Source of the DNA: Sipunculus nudus
Lineage: Eukaryota > Annelida > Sipuncula > Golfingiida > Sipunculidae
NCBI GenBank assembly: GCA_026874595.1
Contig: CM049313.1
Coordinates: forward strand, 12,089,508-12,153,507
Reading direction: 5' to 3'
DNA length: 64,000 nt
The notes beneath the pieces were generated by a model. It had not been told where the DNA came from. It saw nothing but the letters and a program-made list of their open reading frames with translations, and searched no databases. How positions within the stretch are numbered: position 1 is the first letter of the stretch; each line of letters begins with the position of its first letter. Below, in pieces: positions 49,601-60,544 of this stretch. Made by a program: the position numbers and the translations under genes.

Positions 49601-49896
49601 CCCTCCAAGCCCGAGCATCTGAGGGGCTGCACATCCTGTACGAGTGCGGAGGCAGACAGCGATCCATGGAGCCCATCGGGATGCTGTTCATCTTCACGTA
49701 CGGCCTCATCCTCGTCATCCAGCTGCTCGGGATGCTGGTACATAGAATTGGAACGTTCTTCCACATTATCTCGAGGACAAGCCTTCGTAACCGCAAAGTG
49801 CCGGAACCAGATATACAAAGCTCAGCATCAGAAACTGCTTCTGCTGTTAGTGACAGTAGTACGACCTTTAATCAAAGTGACGAAGATTATCCTTAA
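37292..49896 (+). CDS. CHS: Chitin synthase gene B, complete coding model, 16 exons
   Basis: Joined exons: 37292-37677, 38320-38788, 39135-39925, 40188-40346, 40989-41091, 41444-41553, 42681-42850, 43644-43761, 43915-44065, 44510-44750, 45609-45821, 46651-46743, 47030-47229, 47623-47724, 48114-48741, 49364-49896. They total 4,467 nt, an unbroken frame of 1,488 residues, which strongly supports the model. An acidic N-terminus is followed by about ten membrane helices, then the GT2 catalytic region: CATMWHE (653-659), HIFFDDAFD, LDGD (856-859), EDRW (972-975) and QRRRW (1009-1013). Five helices up to WGTR follow, then a charged linker and two last helices. It transfers GlcNAc from UDP-GlcNAc to growing chitin at the plasma membrane. 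There is no myosin head, unlike the shell-associated molluscan myosin-chitin synthases. An acceptor-like site just before the ATG suggests a non-coding exon upstream. Confidence 0.95.
38320..38788 (+). CDS. CHS: Gene B exon 2, first membrane pair
   Basis: It opens SAKEPSGHIAIEQQ in frame with exon 1. It encodes helices IFTSVIIFLLVLGGSVV and IWAGVLTICAPYVLTF, separated by an extracellular loop with four Cys and NTTS and NSS glycosylation sites. The donor is GTGAGT. Confidence 0.9.
39135..39925 (+). CDS. CHS: Gene B exon 3, membrane block
   Basis: About seven hydrophobic segments lie between AFIIETFYAIGIAML and PVLVLLLLGGCELW. The run VTLGASTVPSVLRVFSF and the WQNYID segment resemble the N-terminal membrane domain of metazoan chitin synthases. 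The donor is GTAAGA. Confidence 0.92.
40188..40346 (+). CDS. CHS: Gene B exon 4
   Basis: It encodes a helix within HIWIAALWWLSQICITRHVL, ending FPWEERLAPTEK. The donor GTAAAT leaves two bases for the next exon. Confidence 0.88.
40989..41091 (+). CDS. CHS: Gene B exon 5
   Basis: It encodes LLVQPVWDGAVLEQHVLHNR and leads into the catalytic domain. The donor is GTTAAG at 41092; GTTTGC nine bases on would also keep the frame and add VKI. Confidence 0.8.
41444..41553 (+). CDS. CHS: Gene B exon 6, start of glycosyltransferase domain
   Basis: It contains YIYLCATMWHEEVVEM, the characteristic first strand and CATMWHE motif of metazoan chitin synthases, and ends KSIL before donor GTACGT. Confidence 0.93.
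41720..41990 (+). mobile_element. SINE family 1 copy in gene B intron 6
   Basis: It shares CCAGCTTCTGTGG, CACAGGACTTAAAG and AGGAAGCTTAATGGG with the 15.72 kb copy. The promoter boxes are decayed. It lies in the sense direction inside a ~1.1-kb intron. Confidence 0.65.
42681..42850 (+). CDS. CHS: Gene B exon 7, lysine/glutamate-rich insert
   Basis: It begins RLDKDQ, the conserved family lead, then carries about 35 residues of mixed K/E/R (EKREQEREEEEEGE) that could form a helix. It ends KLYKFE before donor GTGAGT. The frame joins to exon 8 CHIFFDDAFD without a break. Confidence 0.88.
43644..43761 (+). CDS. CHS: Gene B exon 8, FFDDAF motif
   Basis: It encodes HIFFDDAFDKVEEK (family consensus HIFFDDAF) and NSYVRNLMKIMRETK. 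The acceptor is tctgttttag and the donor GTAAAT. Confidence 0.92.
43915..44065 (+). CDS. CHS: Gene B exon 9
   Basis: It encodes TPFGGCVRWKLPNGNRVWCH and HKKRWSQ, matching the TPYGG..W.LP and KRWSQVMYMYY region of the family. The donor is GTAAAT, just before an (AAT)n tract (about 44072-44104). Confidence 0.92.
44510..44750 (+). CDS. CHS: Gene B exon 10, nucleotide-binding DGD motif
   Basis: It encodes VMYMYYL, then ILALDGDVDFTPGA (the metal/UDP-GlcNAc-binding aspartates) and LLGAACGRIHP. Before the next exon's GPMVWYQ there are about ten residues (KGTSASMFEA) where the family usually has only two or three. Confidence 0.95.
44900..45010 (-). repeat. Inverted copy of the CGGACGG/hairpin terminus in gene B intron 10
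   Basis: GTCATCTCAGCTATAGCGGTCAC is followed by GTCCGTGGTCCGTCCGG. This is the reverse complement, with changes, of the GTGATCGCTATAGCTCAGATGAC plus CGGAC tract that ends the elements at 20.5 and 60.6 kb. Confidence 0.6.
45609..45821 (+). CDS. CHS: Gene B exon 11
   Basis: It encodes GPMVWYQTFEYAIGHWLQKA and VLCSPGCFSLFR, near-invariant in metazoan chitin synthases, and ends LQYDQ. Confidence 0.95.
46651..46743 (+). CDS. CHS: Gene B exon 12, EDRW motif
   Basis: It encodes GEDRWLCTLLIKFGYGVAYC. The Asp of EDR is the presumed catalytic base. The acceptor is polypyrimidine-rich and the donor GTAATA. Confidence 0.95.
47030..47229 (+). CDS. CHS: Gene B exon 13, QRRRW motif
   Basis: It encodes EFYNQRRRWTPSTMANIWDL and helix LYLAYQLLLFVLSLFGPGTI. 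It is a direct counterpart of the gene A exon at 47-249. Confidence 0.95.
47623..47724 (+). CDS. CHS: Gene B exon 14
   Basis: It encodes one membrane helix (FAITIVPVTVFIITCFAA). It is 102 nt and phase 0, as in gene A. Confidence 0.93.
48114..48741 (+). CDS. CHS: Gene B exon 15, membrane cluster plus charged linker
   Basis: Helices from ILLAQILTLVFGVLQVIVLI to IPSMYMLLILYAVINLNVTS are followed by WGTR, then about 125 residues rich in K, E, S and Q, longer than in gene A. If the donor GTGAAC at 48742 is not used, the frame reads to a stop at 48854, close to AATAAA. Confidence 0.9.
48876..49265 (+). repeat. 195-bp direct tandem duplication in gene B intron 15
   Basis: Two adjacent copies begin at 48876 and 49071 (ATGTTGAATAAATAATAGCG) and differ at only a few positions. 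Each contains AATAAA. Confidence 0.92.
49364..49896 (+). CDS. CHS: Gene B exon 16, last two helices
   Basis: It encodes VEKKELWRNDEEFKGREIHE, helices SVTFLMANVVLVVVIFTLQ and MLFIFTYGLILVIQLLGMLV, then HRIGTFFHIIS and a Ser/Asp-rich tail ending DEDYP. Confidence 0.93.
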
Positions 49897-51100
49897 CCAA
49901 GAAAACATATTATCTCAATCCCATATTGTGGTTTTATATTATGTATTATGGCTTTGTACCAAAGACGCAGATATTTACCTTAAAGGGATTAAAAATCAAC
50001 GTTCCATACTGTTACACTCTGTGGCAAAGATCCTACAGAAAACCAAAAAAAATCTATATATAAGAAAATTGGAACGCCCTAAAGGACTTTATATTTTGTT
50101 TTTTCTGACTGGATTCCTGTATTACAGTTCTCCGTACCAGAGGACCAAAAACATTGGTCATAATAATGTCTTAATGATGTTTTACATTTTTTTCCATTGG
50201 GATGCAATAATTCGTTTCAGGCCTATGACCCTCTGTGCCAAAGACAGAAATGTCATCCACTTTGCAGGAGATGCGTGTATCTAAAATAACATGCTGCAAT
50301 TGTTATATCCTACATTATTACTCTCTGTGGGACAAATACTCGCCCTTTGAAGTGATTATTGTAACTGTGATATTCTTTGCATTATAACTTTATACGAAAG
50401 GAACTCACGTTTTCTAAGTGGGGATGATGCCTTTTTACTGGATGTCCGTGGTACCACTGTGATATTCTGTTTATAATGTCCTTGTAACAATGTCTTATTT
50501 TAACATCGAAACGAAATTCATGTAATAATCATTTAAAAAATCTATATTTGAGATAAAATCAACGTTTATATTATGGCGAAAGCCCGCACTGTACCTCTAT
50601 GCACCAAAGGCACCATTTATTGCTTTATGGGTGTATACTTATTCCTATATTTTTTTTAATTGTAAATTAGATGCTAGGTATTATTACCCTTCGTGCCAAA
50701 GACACAAACTTCCACAATTTGGAAGATTTTTCCCTCACGAATGCTATATATACGTGCTTATTCTTATACGTTGCATGTATTTGATGTTTAGTTTGGTGTG
50801 AAGACTATACACTTTGCCGATGTATGTGAGTATTGAAATTTAGGCAAACGGTCTTACTGAATATGTTACAGCAAAGATAATATAATATGAATACAATTGT
50901 TTGTAGTGTGTGTTTCAATAATTGAACATCGAAGATAAGAATACAAAATGTATTTATATGGATTAATCGGGAAAAAGTTTATCTACTTTTAGTTTTAAAA
51001 AAGATCTAGAGATAGAGAGGTTGAAAGTTATGTCACTTGTATCAATCGAAGTTTTGATTTTGCATGCTATTTTTGTAGCGCAAATTAATAAAATGAATTG
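49897..51100 (+). repeat. Gene B 3' flank with a recurring GTRCCAAAGACA motif
   Basis: Variants of 'TATTAY.CTYTGTGCCAAAGAC.CA' occur near 49955, 50020, 50135, 50232, 50320, 50390, 50600 and 50695, at 65-210 bp spacing. Candidate poly(A) signals are ATTAAA at 49988 and AATAAA at 51087. The region is probably partly 3' UTR. Confidence 0.55.
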
Positions 51101-52330
51101 CTGACACATTTGTCCCAAAAGCTTGATTTCTCTCACTAGTTTCGGGCACTCGGATCCCTTTTTCTCAGGTGTATATGGAACATCGCAGCTGTTCCTGTTC
51201 CAATTTGACTTAATAAGACATTTTGTGGATATTGCTGTCCATGCTATTGTTGTCAATTGTGCTTTGAACCTAGCAGGGACCAACGGGTTGTTTGGCAAAA
51301 GGAGCCAGTCATATTTTTTTATTGTTATACCACCATTTATATTTTGCCGCCGTCGGATCGACGTTTAGCAAATTAATTCCAAACTGTATTAGCAGACTAA
51401 GGTGAAAATTAATGAAGGGCCAGGCCAGATTTGTAAGGAATCCGGAGCCTTTCACTGTGTTTAAAAATGAGTCTTTTAACAGCAAGATCGGACGTCTTGT
51501 TTACCGGGGCTAGATTGGAGGGCGTCGTCATTAGCTTATCCATATGGCAGAACGCCTTCAAGTAGGCAAACCGTGACACATTTCACTCGGCTTGGCAAAC
51601 GGTTTGCGTAGCAAACGATAACGTTTGATTAGGATTCTGTTAATATTTCTGATTTGGCGAATCCAGAAATGTTGCGGATGTATATGTGCGTTCTGAGACT
51701 GTTTTATTTTTTTTATTAAATGTATTACTTATAGACTCCATGAAAGGCTCACCTTCTTTACTTACGTTTCTTTTATATTAAGTTTATATTATATTTTGAC
51801 CCTTAAAATTAAGATATATTTAGTTATGTTTACACATGAGCCATTTTTATTTTATCAACGAGAATTATGATACGTTCTCTTTATCCGTATGTTTTGGTAC
51901 TGCACCTCCAAATAACTTTTGGGGTTGATTTTTTTTACCAGGAGTAATACCTTAAGACGACTCTGAAATTACCCGACTTCAGCAGTTATCGTGTTTTATC
52001 AGGTTCTATTTCCTGAGGTGACAGTTCAGCGTGTTACCATAGAGAAGGGTATACTTCAATACCCCTCGTACGGAGTCTTAAATATTTTCAAATCTCTGGA
52101 GGATTCTTCCTTACAGAAGACCACTCACACCCTTTTCTACAGGTAAACATGCTATAGTTGGTATTTACATAATTATCATGTCCATCTGCTGGTTACTGAA
52201 TGATACTTACAATGTATTTGGCGAGAGTTCGATAAAAATACCTGCCATAAAGCCCTTAACAGTATCCATTTTATATAACTGTTTAATGAATGCTATCCTG
52301 TGAGCCTAAAAATATAGTGAAATTCTGCTT
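51100..52330. other. Intergenic, nothing recognised
   Basis: Only short open frames and T-rich tracts were seen. Confidence 0.6.
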
Positions 52331-53609
52331 ATAAAAATGACTAAACTAAAAATAAGGGATAGCATGGTTTCACCCGGTCGTGTCACCACCTGTACCAAAC
52401 TGATCCATCAGAGCCAGATAATTAAAAAAATCACGGTGAACAACATAAAACATTAGATATCTCAAATAATATTAAATGAATTGTTCTGGCTAATCAGCCT
52501 ACTATAATTTGGGGATATGCGTTATGTCACTCTGAACTTTGCTGATACCATTTCCAGGTGACACCGAACTCTCTTGCATGTATAGTCTAACCTGATTTAG
52601 GACTTTATCATGTCGCATCCTCAAACCTTTGTCGAAACTGGGTATGTTAATTTCTCCCAGTTTCTCGAAACAACTCACAGGTGCTGTCATTTTGTGTACA
52701 CACTAAAACCCTTTTGTCACAGTACATGTCCAAACTATCGAAATAATACTAGTGTTTAAATAATCTTGCATAGCTTTGTCTGGTATTGAAGACTGGAGGC
52801 CCCACCTCTAATTCCCAATCGCTGCGACATCCATTATATATTTTGCATATGCACAGAACGGGATCATAGAATAAAGCCCATTTGATCATGATAAATATTT
52901 AAGTTAAAATCAGCAAAATAGACCATTATTTAGATTCCCTTCAAAAACAACTTTTAAAGCACATCATATTTAGCCCGTCCGTTCATCCGTCCATCTCTTC
53001 CGCCCTCTTTTTTTTTATCAGATATCACTAGAACCCCTGCAGCTTTCTTAAACATACTTACTCTCACATGACAGGCATGTGATACGATCCTGTAGTTAGA
53101 GCCACCTCTTGTAAACTATTTTCTGTATTGCAAAATATTTCGTTTACACTTTTCTTCAGATAAGTTATTATTTTTTGACAGCTATAGCTTATCCCATCCC
53201 TAAATCAAACTCCTGGATATTTAGCTGTTATGTGGGCACGATGAATGGTTAAAAGTTTCTTCCATAAGAATTTGGTGAATGTGACATACCTGGGCGATTT
53301 TCAAATCCCAAATATAGAAAAGGTCCTAACAAATCCTAACAAAGGCATGGATTGGCCGATCTATACACATATGTACACAAATATTAGATTTCGTGTATAT
53401 ATGTGCATGCATTGTTTCCATTTGATAATAGATGGAAGATTGATTCATTTACGGAGCACAATAGTAAAGGCTAGTAGGATAGCTAACGTATGAAAGGCAT
53501 GAGCTCTTAGCAAAGTTTTATTATTTTACACAGCTAGAGTTGCTTCGCAGGCCGTTATGTAAAATTTCATATATTACATGAATGGGACATTAACAATTAA
53601 GAGAGGAAT

Positions 53610-53780
53610 ATACAGTATAGCCTCGCCTAATGAAAACCTCACTTTAGCAACCACCTCTAAATAACGATCACTTGTGCACGTACCTGATTCTTTTTGTTCT
53701 TTTTATAAGACCTCGCTTGGACGACTACCTCGAAAATGAGACCACTTTATCGAGGTCCCGTTGGCAGTCGTAACTTCGTG
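53610..53780. mobile_element. Possible DNA-transposon end remnant
   Basis: ACAGTATAGCCTCGCCTAAT...ACCTCACTTTAGCAACCACC, and later ACCACTTTATCGAGGTCCC, resemble the 'CCTCGCTTAACGACC' style of pogo/Tigger-like termini. No transposase or clear inverted pair was found. Confidence 0.25.
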
Positions 53781-54302
53781 CTTTTACTGAATATATATAT
53801 ATATATATATTCGATATTATGAACAGTATTCTTGGACTTTTAAACATAGCGGTGCCACACAGTCATGTACATTATATATTTTCCAATGTAGTTGTTTTTC
53901 AGTTCAGCTGTTGAAAGATATCGATCTGTTTGGACCTGGCGTTCTTCATATACACTGTAACAACTCCATCATGAATGTCTTTGATAAATGTATAGAAACA
54001 CAAATAGTTAGGTATGCATGTATGACCTAAATTCTGCCCGGAACTACAGTATTACAGTACCATTTAACTTAAAATTTTACACGAGGTTGGTGCCTTTAAT
54101 ATCCACATCAGGAATCTAGATTCTAGAACTGACGGAGTGAAAATTATCAAATAGTAGTTCGTTTTAACTCCCAAGGGTGTGGATCCATAATGATTGAACT
54201 TTTTTTTTTTTGCTACGATACTGTGCAGTGGAATTTAAGCTAATAAAAGTCCAGAAAATAAAAACACAATTGTATCGAGTTCGGAATACATAATCTGTGT
54301 AC

Positions 54303-55722
54303 CCTTGTAGGATAGTATCCCGGCTGGTATTTGATTTAAATTCAGTTCAGTGTTAAACGGATGATCAGAGAACTGGTATGGAGAAGGTAAATGTAGCACT
54401 CCCTCTGACTGATTTCGTATATTCTTCTATCCTTTTCCACCGGAATGCTGTAACAGCATCATATAACGATTGCTGTAATGGCATCAAGAACATTGACAAC
54501 TATGAAAATGTTGCACAGTTCTTGTGCCCACCATATTACGTTTGTTTCCCTGAGTTCTTCTCTTTGCCTGAACCTCATCAGATACTCTACAGGGTCATCC
54601 TTAAACAGAATGTATTATCGTATATTATAAGCAACAGGAAAGGCTTTTAACATCTTGCGATACCTTTACCCGCTCATTGCGTATTGCGATATCCATTTTA
54701 TTCCATATTTTGATATCATGTTCCACATGACTGAAACTGTTATAAAAAAATTGGGTTCTTTTACAAATTGAGATGTCTAAATGGTTTAGGAGTAGCGAAA
54801 GGCTGAAAGCCCATGCGTTAAATGCAACCATGTCTATAGTCACGAGAGGCCTTATATTATGTAATGTTTAGATAGGCTTATTAGACAATTGATCAAACGG
54901 TCCTCACATAATATCTCCTAGATAATGCATACATTTCCAATATATTGGTACTATAAAAAAAAGTCGCAATATGTAATGCAGTACGCTGTCACATTAGCAA
55001 TATGTTTGCAACACGAAATTTTAATTTGTAGGCAATAACCAGCCCTATATAGTGTAATCGACATTAGGCACTTACAACATTATCTACTGGACAGTTCGTC
55101 AAATAGGAAATTTTACTCTACTCAAAATGATTTTTCTAAACCCTATATTTTTCAATGAAAAATTGTCCCCATATTTTTTATTGAAAAATTGTGTCAGTAA
55201 TATGCTTCAAAAGGTTTATTTATTGCACGGCTTCGCGCAAATTTGTATTTCTTTGTTATGTTTTCCTTCAGATGAGCTCGCTTACATGATAATTAAGGGA
55301 ATCATGCGATCACTCTTTATTGTACAGCAAATACAAATATTTATTAGAACATTGATCTTGGAAATTGATAATCAACCTAAGGGGTTGGCGCTAATAAATT
55401 TTCCCGGGAATCTATCCTGCCATTTTCATATGGGGAGTGGGTGGAGTTGTCACGCGAACCCGGGCAGTCCCAACCTTGTGTTTTGACATGCTGCCTGGCA
55501 TCATCGTTCAGATAAGACAACATAATACAGGGATCAAAAGAACAAACCAACCTAAAAAGAACTACCATTTATTCCATCCGGCCATGGTCACCACGGTTAT
55601 CAACAAACTTATTACCTGCAATGTGCAAGTAGTTATAAGAAATCGTTGTTTATAGATCATGGATAAGCTAAGGCAAAGGAAAAGTATTTTCATGTCTCAC
55701 ACCAGAAAGGCTTGTAACTCAT
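54303..55722 (-). pseudogene. Dead copy 3 of the small membrane-protein gene
   Basis: The exon 2 equivalent (54303-54599) keeps the 297-nt length and both splice borders of copy 2. It has three in-frame stops: one replaces the Trp of IVIWCC, and two fall near the end after LTLN. The exon 1 equivalent (55552-55722) starts ATGAGTTAC but stops at codon 11 and is 12 nt shorter. Exon 3 is missing: flanking sequence jumps from the equivalent of about 8630 to the equivalent of about 9045 of copy 1. The gene therefore decayed after duplication, and stops without indels in exon 2 suggest point mutation under relaxed constraint. Confidence 0.8.
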
Positions 55723-56255
55723 ATTGTTTCCGATGCTGTGTGCGTCAGGACACTAGTTTTAATGCGACGCATAATGGTATTCATGGCATCCCGTCACTTC
55801 TGGTAAGCATAAATCTAATACTGGCTAACGCCACGTATACATGATTATCACAGGGATTTCCATTAGTATCTGAGAATTCTGCCAATAAGCAATGGTTCCG
55901 ATTTATTTCTTCATATGTCTCAGCATTAGCCGTTCGATCCATCTTTTTTATGTCCCCGCCTTTTGGATCTGATAAAAATATACAAATATCGTCCTGAATT
56001 AATATCTTCCTATTGGCTTTTAATATTCCGGGAAAGATCTCACACCAAACCACGCTGGGGTCAACAATCTATGTCAGACACAGAAATTATTAGGAGAGCA
56101 CTCCTTATCAAAGCAGGTTTTTCATGTTGGTTACGCGCTCGTACTTTGGAACCATTCTAGCCCAAAACAAATGTTTCGCCGAGAGGCTTGTTGATTTTAA
56201 ATGTTTTTTGTACATGCTAGCATCCATGTAGTGTGTAGGCTTGTCTAAGGGTATT

Positions 56256-56260
<5 letters not shown>

Positions 56261-56322
<62 letters not shown>

Positions 56323-56325
56323 ATT
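56261..56325. repeat. (AT)n-(GT)n microsatellite
   Basis: It is the counterpart of the tract near 25275 in unit 2, followed in both by TTCGAACTGCTAAAA. Confidence 0.85.
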
Positions 56326-56504
56326 CGAACTGCTAAAAATATTAAATATACCATCTATATAAATATATATATATATATTTATATATATATATATATATTT
56401 GTCACGTCACACCCCCGAAAGAATGGACTTCCAGATTCTTTAAAATATTAATTGAGATTTTTGCACATACACACAAGAATACCCTAGGCATGAGAAACAA
56501 GAAC

Positions 56505-56975
56505 AATAAATATAATGACGTAAAAGAAAATTTTCTGGAATGATGTTCTGCACAGTACGGTAATCACTGTTATAATGATACATATAAACTGTTACATATA
56601 TATTATTTCCAACACTCCTGACTGAACTTGCATTATATCCGATCCTATGTACATCGACACAGGTGAAATCAGATTACTCAATGTTACGGCCCGTGTGGAC
56701 AGAACTCTGACTTCTGGTGACATGAGAGTTCTGGAATGCCATACTGTGTACATAACACAACTCAGAACATTTGATGTGTATAATACTGAAGCAGTAACCT
56801 CAACGTTCACAACTAAGAATCTTCTCTCTCCGCAAGTTAAATCCCCGATGCATCTCCTCTCAATAACTACAACACAAGCGGTAGTGTGTCAATGTACGTC
56901 AGACTTCACCAGCCATCACTGACGAACCGTTAAGTCTGTTGGTTAGCTCTAATGGTTAACACGGCTGATGACCAT
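56505..56975. mobile_element. ~470-bp insertion in unit 3
   Basis: Unit 2 reads directly from ...AGGCATAAGTAACAA to ACGTATCCGACGTAAGCC (about 27130-27155), while unit 3 has this extra block. Its right end contains GTTAGCTCTAATGGTTAACACGG, which resembles a tRNA box A. A 91-codon open frame inside has no recognised domain. Confidence 0.5.
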
Positions 56976-59039
56976 AAACCACCCATGTATCCGACGTAAG
57001 CCTCGTTGGTCTTCTCAATCTTTGTCTTTTGACCCTTGAAACAATGGGAAAGCGTCCCTCTCGTATTCTGCCTGATAATCTCCGACAATCAGATTTAGTT
57101 TGCCCTGATATTCTCCCTCATCATTCCAGAAGTCAGCGTATATATATACGCCTGACCTAGTGACATTACCTCTAGTCTATGGCCGTACAGTATTCTCTAG
57201 AACTGTCGCTCTCTGCGTGAATACGTAATAGGGACGCCCTATCAGAAGACTCAGTGTGAGAAAAATGTGCTAGCAGCGTTGCCTTTGAAGTGCACACCAA
57301 AACAATGCTTCTAAAGAAAAATGGCTGGACCAGCTTTGATGAGCTTGACAAGAAAAAATTCCGCAGATTCGTGAATGAATAGAACCTGACATAAAAAAAA
57401 CACCTGTGTTCATTACATCTACGTCCCCACGCTTCCGCCGATACATGATATAGCATACAACCCACTAAATAAGTTCCTGTATGAATAAACTAGGCTTACT
57501 TTAAAGTACAATCATATGAGAAATAGAAACTAGAAAGAGCTAAATGTGATTAAACATTCTAAGAAGAAGCATTTGTATAAACTGCTTTGTATAAACTAAC
57601 TAATAGGCCCAAATAAACATGAAAATCTCAAATTCCTTTTAAAAAAGAAGATTTGTATTGGACTCAGATTCAGAATGACTCCTACTCGAAGAGGGTTGAC
57701 TGAACTCGGACCTCGAGGACTCGAACTTGAACTCAGACTCGGGTTGTCTGGACTTCACTTGCGCTTAAACAGAACTGGGACGGTGTGGACTCGAATATAT
57801 CACTCGCTTATGCTTAAATACTCGACGGATATTGTTATTCATACCCCAATTCGTTTACAAGATAGGCAAAGGTGATGTAGTCGACTCCAAACCATCCGAG
57901 TCCAAGTCCGATTCCTTGCGGTTCGAGTCCAAGTCCACCTTCTTTGAATCTGAGTCAACTGGGACCGCGGTCAAAGTCCGAGTCCAATAAAAAATTACAT
58001 TTAGCCCCGATTCAGACCTAAAACTTGGTATATACAGTCATTTTTGTAATATTCTGTTAGCAGTTTGACTATATAATATAATATGCTATGTGACAAAGCT
58101 TTCTTTCATCTGTCCGAGACCCTAAAAAGTGGACTCGTGTCCGGAGTCGTGTCCTATTTCACTAGGACAAATCTAGTTGTAATCCTACACGTAAGTAATG
58201 AAACTGATGTAATGTACACTGCCAGGTCAGCCGGAACTACGCTTGATCTTTAAGGGGGGGGGGTAGGTTTCTGTGATATTTTTCCGCTTATGACCGTTCG
58301 TCTCTAGAAAAGATATTTTGAGTAATTTATAGTAAGTCAAACTACATGAGCTTTGTTATATAAAATTGACCCAAATTAAATTAATTGCTTTTAAAACAAA
58401 GTGAAAGCCTTGATGATTTGCGTTTATTAAACAATTTGATTTTTGTGTACGCGTACCAAATACCCATCATGTGAATATCTGTATGTACTCCGACGTAAGT
58501 ACCTAGAGCTGAAATGAACAGTATAAATCGAAATACACACACATAGATACACATATATAGGATAAGAAAGATAAGAGTGTAAGACAATTGGAAACTTATC
58601 GGTAATTGTTTATTGTTATAATACCATTGATTATTCGGCAACAAAAAACTACTTCTCCTGTAGTACCTGGCGTAGGTATTATAATATAATTATGGTGAAA
58701 CGCCTGCGGCAAATATCCTGTGCATTTTTGGCGCATCTATGTCCATGGGGGACATGTAAAGCACTTATTTTACACTTACATACTAATCCGTATAATTTCT
58801 CATTCGTAAATCTTCTATGAGGTCACGGAGTAGTGCCAATAACAAGTAACCCGTGGGTCATGACGCTCAGTCGACTGACATGTTAATATATGTCCTTGCA
58901 CAGACAACTAATTAAGGTAATGTAGGTGGCATCATTGTTCATGCATATTAGCTTAAGTTTATCAAGACCCATAAGCACAACAAATCTGATGACAAACCAA
59001 CCGGCCTTTCATGAGGAATCTGGCAATTTATGTGTATTT

Positions 59040-60540
59040 TGCATTATTTCTAGGGTGCTCAAACATACCCCAAAACTCTGAGAAAATAGTTCATTGTGAC
59101 CCAATTTTAGGTTTCTGGGGAAAACTTTTGAGGAACTCTCAGGATATCAAGTTGAAAGATTCTGGGCCAAAAGGTTATGATTTGTGCCCTACTTTGGTAT
59201 CAATTTTTCAATTTCAATTCAAATTCTGAGGGGTGCTTATATTTATAAGCCCCATAGCTCAGAAAATATTAGTAACATAGACCTAAATTCACGCTTCCAA
59301 GAAGATTTTCATAGACCTCCCTGGATTTTAGGTTAGAAGATTCCAGGTCCAATGTTCATGATTTGTGCCCTGCTTTGGTATCCAATTTTTAGTTAATTAA
59401 AATGGGGGGGGGGTGCTTATAAGCCCAATAGCTCAGAGAATATGGGTAACCGACACCTAAATTCAGGTTTCCAAGGAGACTTTTCATGGGCCTCCCTGCA
59501 TGTCGAGACAGAAGATTATAAGTCCAGCGGTTACGATTTGTGCCTTGTTAACAGATGACCACATCTTTTAAGGTATCAAAAACAGAAAAAACATCGTTAA
59601 AATCGAAAAAAAATACAAGTGGCACCACCAGTCTACAGAAACTGATGAAAAACTCAATGATGAATATCCATGCAAACATTCATGGTGATCAATGCATAGG
59701 TTGTTAAGATATTTGAGCTTTTGTATCAAATTTTTCATTTTTCTGCGTTATACTTCGGAGCCTCATAGCTTGAAGAATATGGGTACCAGAGACCTAATTC
59801 CAGGTTTCCAAGGAGCCTTTTACGGCCCTCTTTGGATGTAAAGTGAGAAGATTCCAGGTCCAGCGGTTAGGTTTTATGCCCTGTTAACAGATGAAGGCAT
59901 CTTTGGAGGTCTCAAAAATAGAGAAAAAATCGTAAAAAATCGAAAAATACAGTCGACACCACCAGTCTGCAGAAACTGATGAAAAACTCAATGATGAATA
60001 TCCATGCAAAGATTCATGGTGATCAATGCATTAGTTGTTAAGATATTTGAGCTTTTGTATCAATTTTTTTATTATTCTGGGGGATACTTCGGAGCCTCAT
60101 AGCTTGAAGAATATGGGTACCAGAGACCTAATTCCAGGTTTCCAAGAAGACTTTTCATGGACCTCTCTTTATATAAAGTGAGAAGATTCCAGGTCCAGCG
60201 GTTACAATTTGTGCCGTGTTATCAGATGCCGGCATCTTTAGAGGTCTCAAAATACAGAAAAAAAATCATTAGATATCGAAAAAGTACATGGGGCGCCACC
60301 TGTCTGCAGAAACTGATGAAACACTCCATGATCAATATCCATGCTAAGAATCATGGTGATCAATGGATTAGTTGTTCAGATACTTGAGCTTTTGTATCAA
60401 TTTTTCATTATTTTGGGGGTACTTCGGAGCCCCATAGCTTGAAGAATATGGGTAACAGAGACCCAATTCCAGGTTTCTAAGGAGATTTTTTATGAACCTT
60501 TCTGGATGTAACGTTAGAAGATTCCAGGTCGAGTGCCTTG
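59040..60540 (+). repeat. Second minisatellite array, higher-order units of ~170-340 bp
   Basis: The CCTAATTCCAGGTTTCCAAG core recurs at about 59090, 59290, 59456, 59790, 60127 and 60460. The last three units are longer and include CAATGATGAATATCCATGCA and TTGTTAAGATATTTGAGC. It shares the core and the TTTGTGCC.TGTTAAC end with the 19-20 kb array. Confidence 0.8.
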
Positions 60541-60544
60541 TTAA

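Larger units (their letters stand above)
52330..57845. repeat. Duplicated unit 3, left part
   Basis: It is collinear with 7320-10640 (downstream flank and gene) and with 22320-27580 (gene and long upstream flank). It resumes after an insertion at about 60645 and continues to about 63000. Confidence 0.75.

Noticed and set aside
49353-49818. Minus-strand frames of 147 and 96 codons
   Set aside because: Antisense shadows of gene B exon 16.
49574-50284. 236-codon plus-strand frame overlapping the last exon
   Set aside because: Wrong frame across exon 16, then low-complexity 3' flank; no domain.
54378-54650. 90-codon plus-strand frame
   Set aside because: It is the antisense of the dead membrane-protein exon 2; the minus-strand reading aligns with copies 1 and 2.
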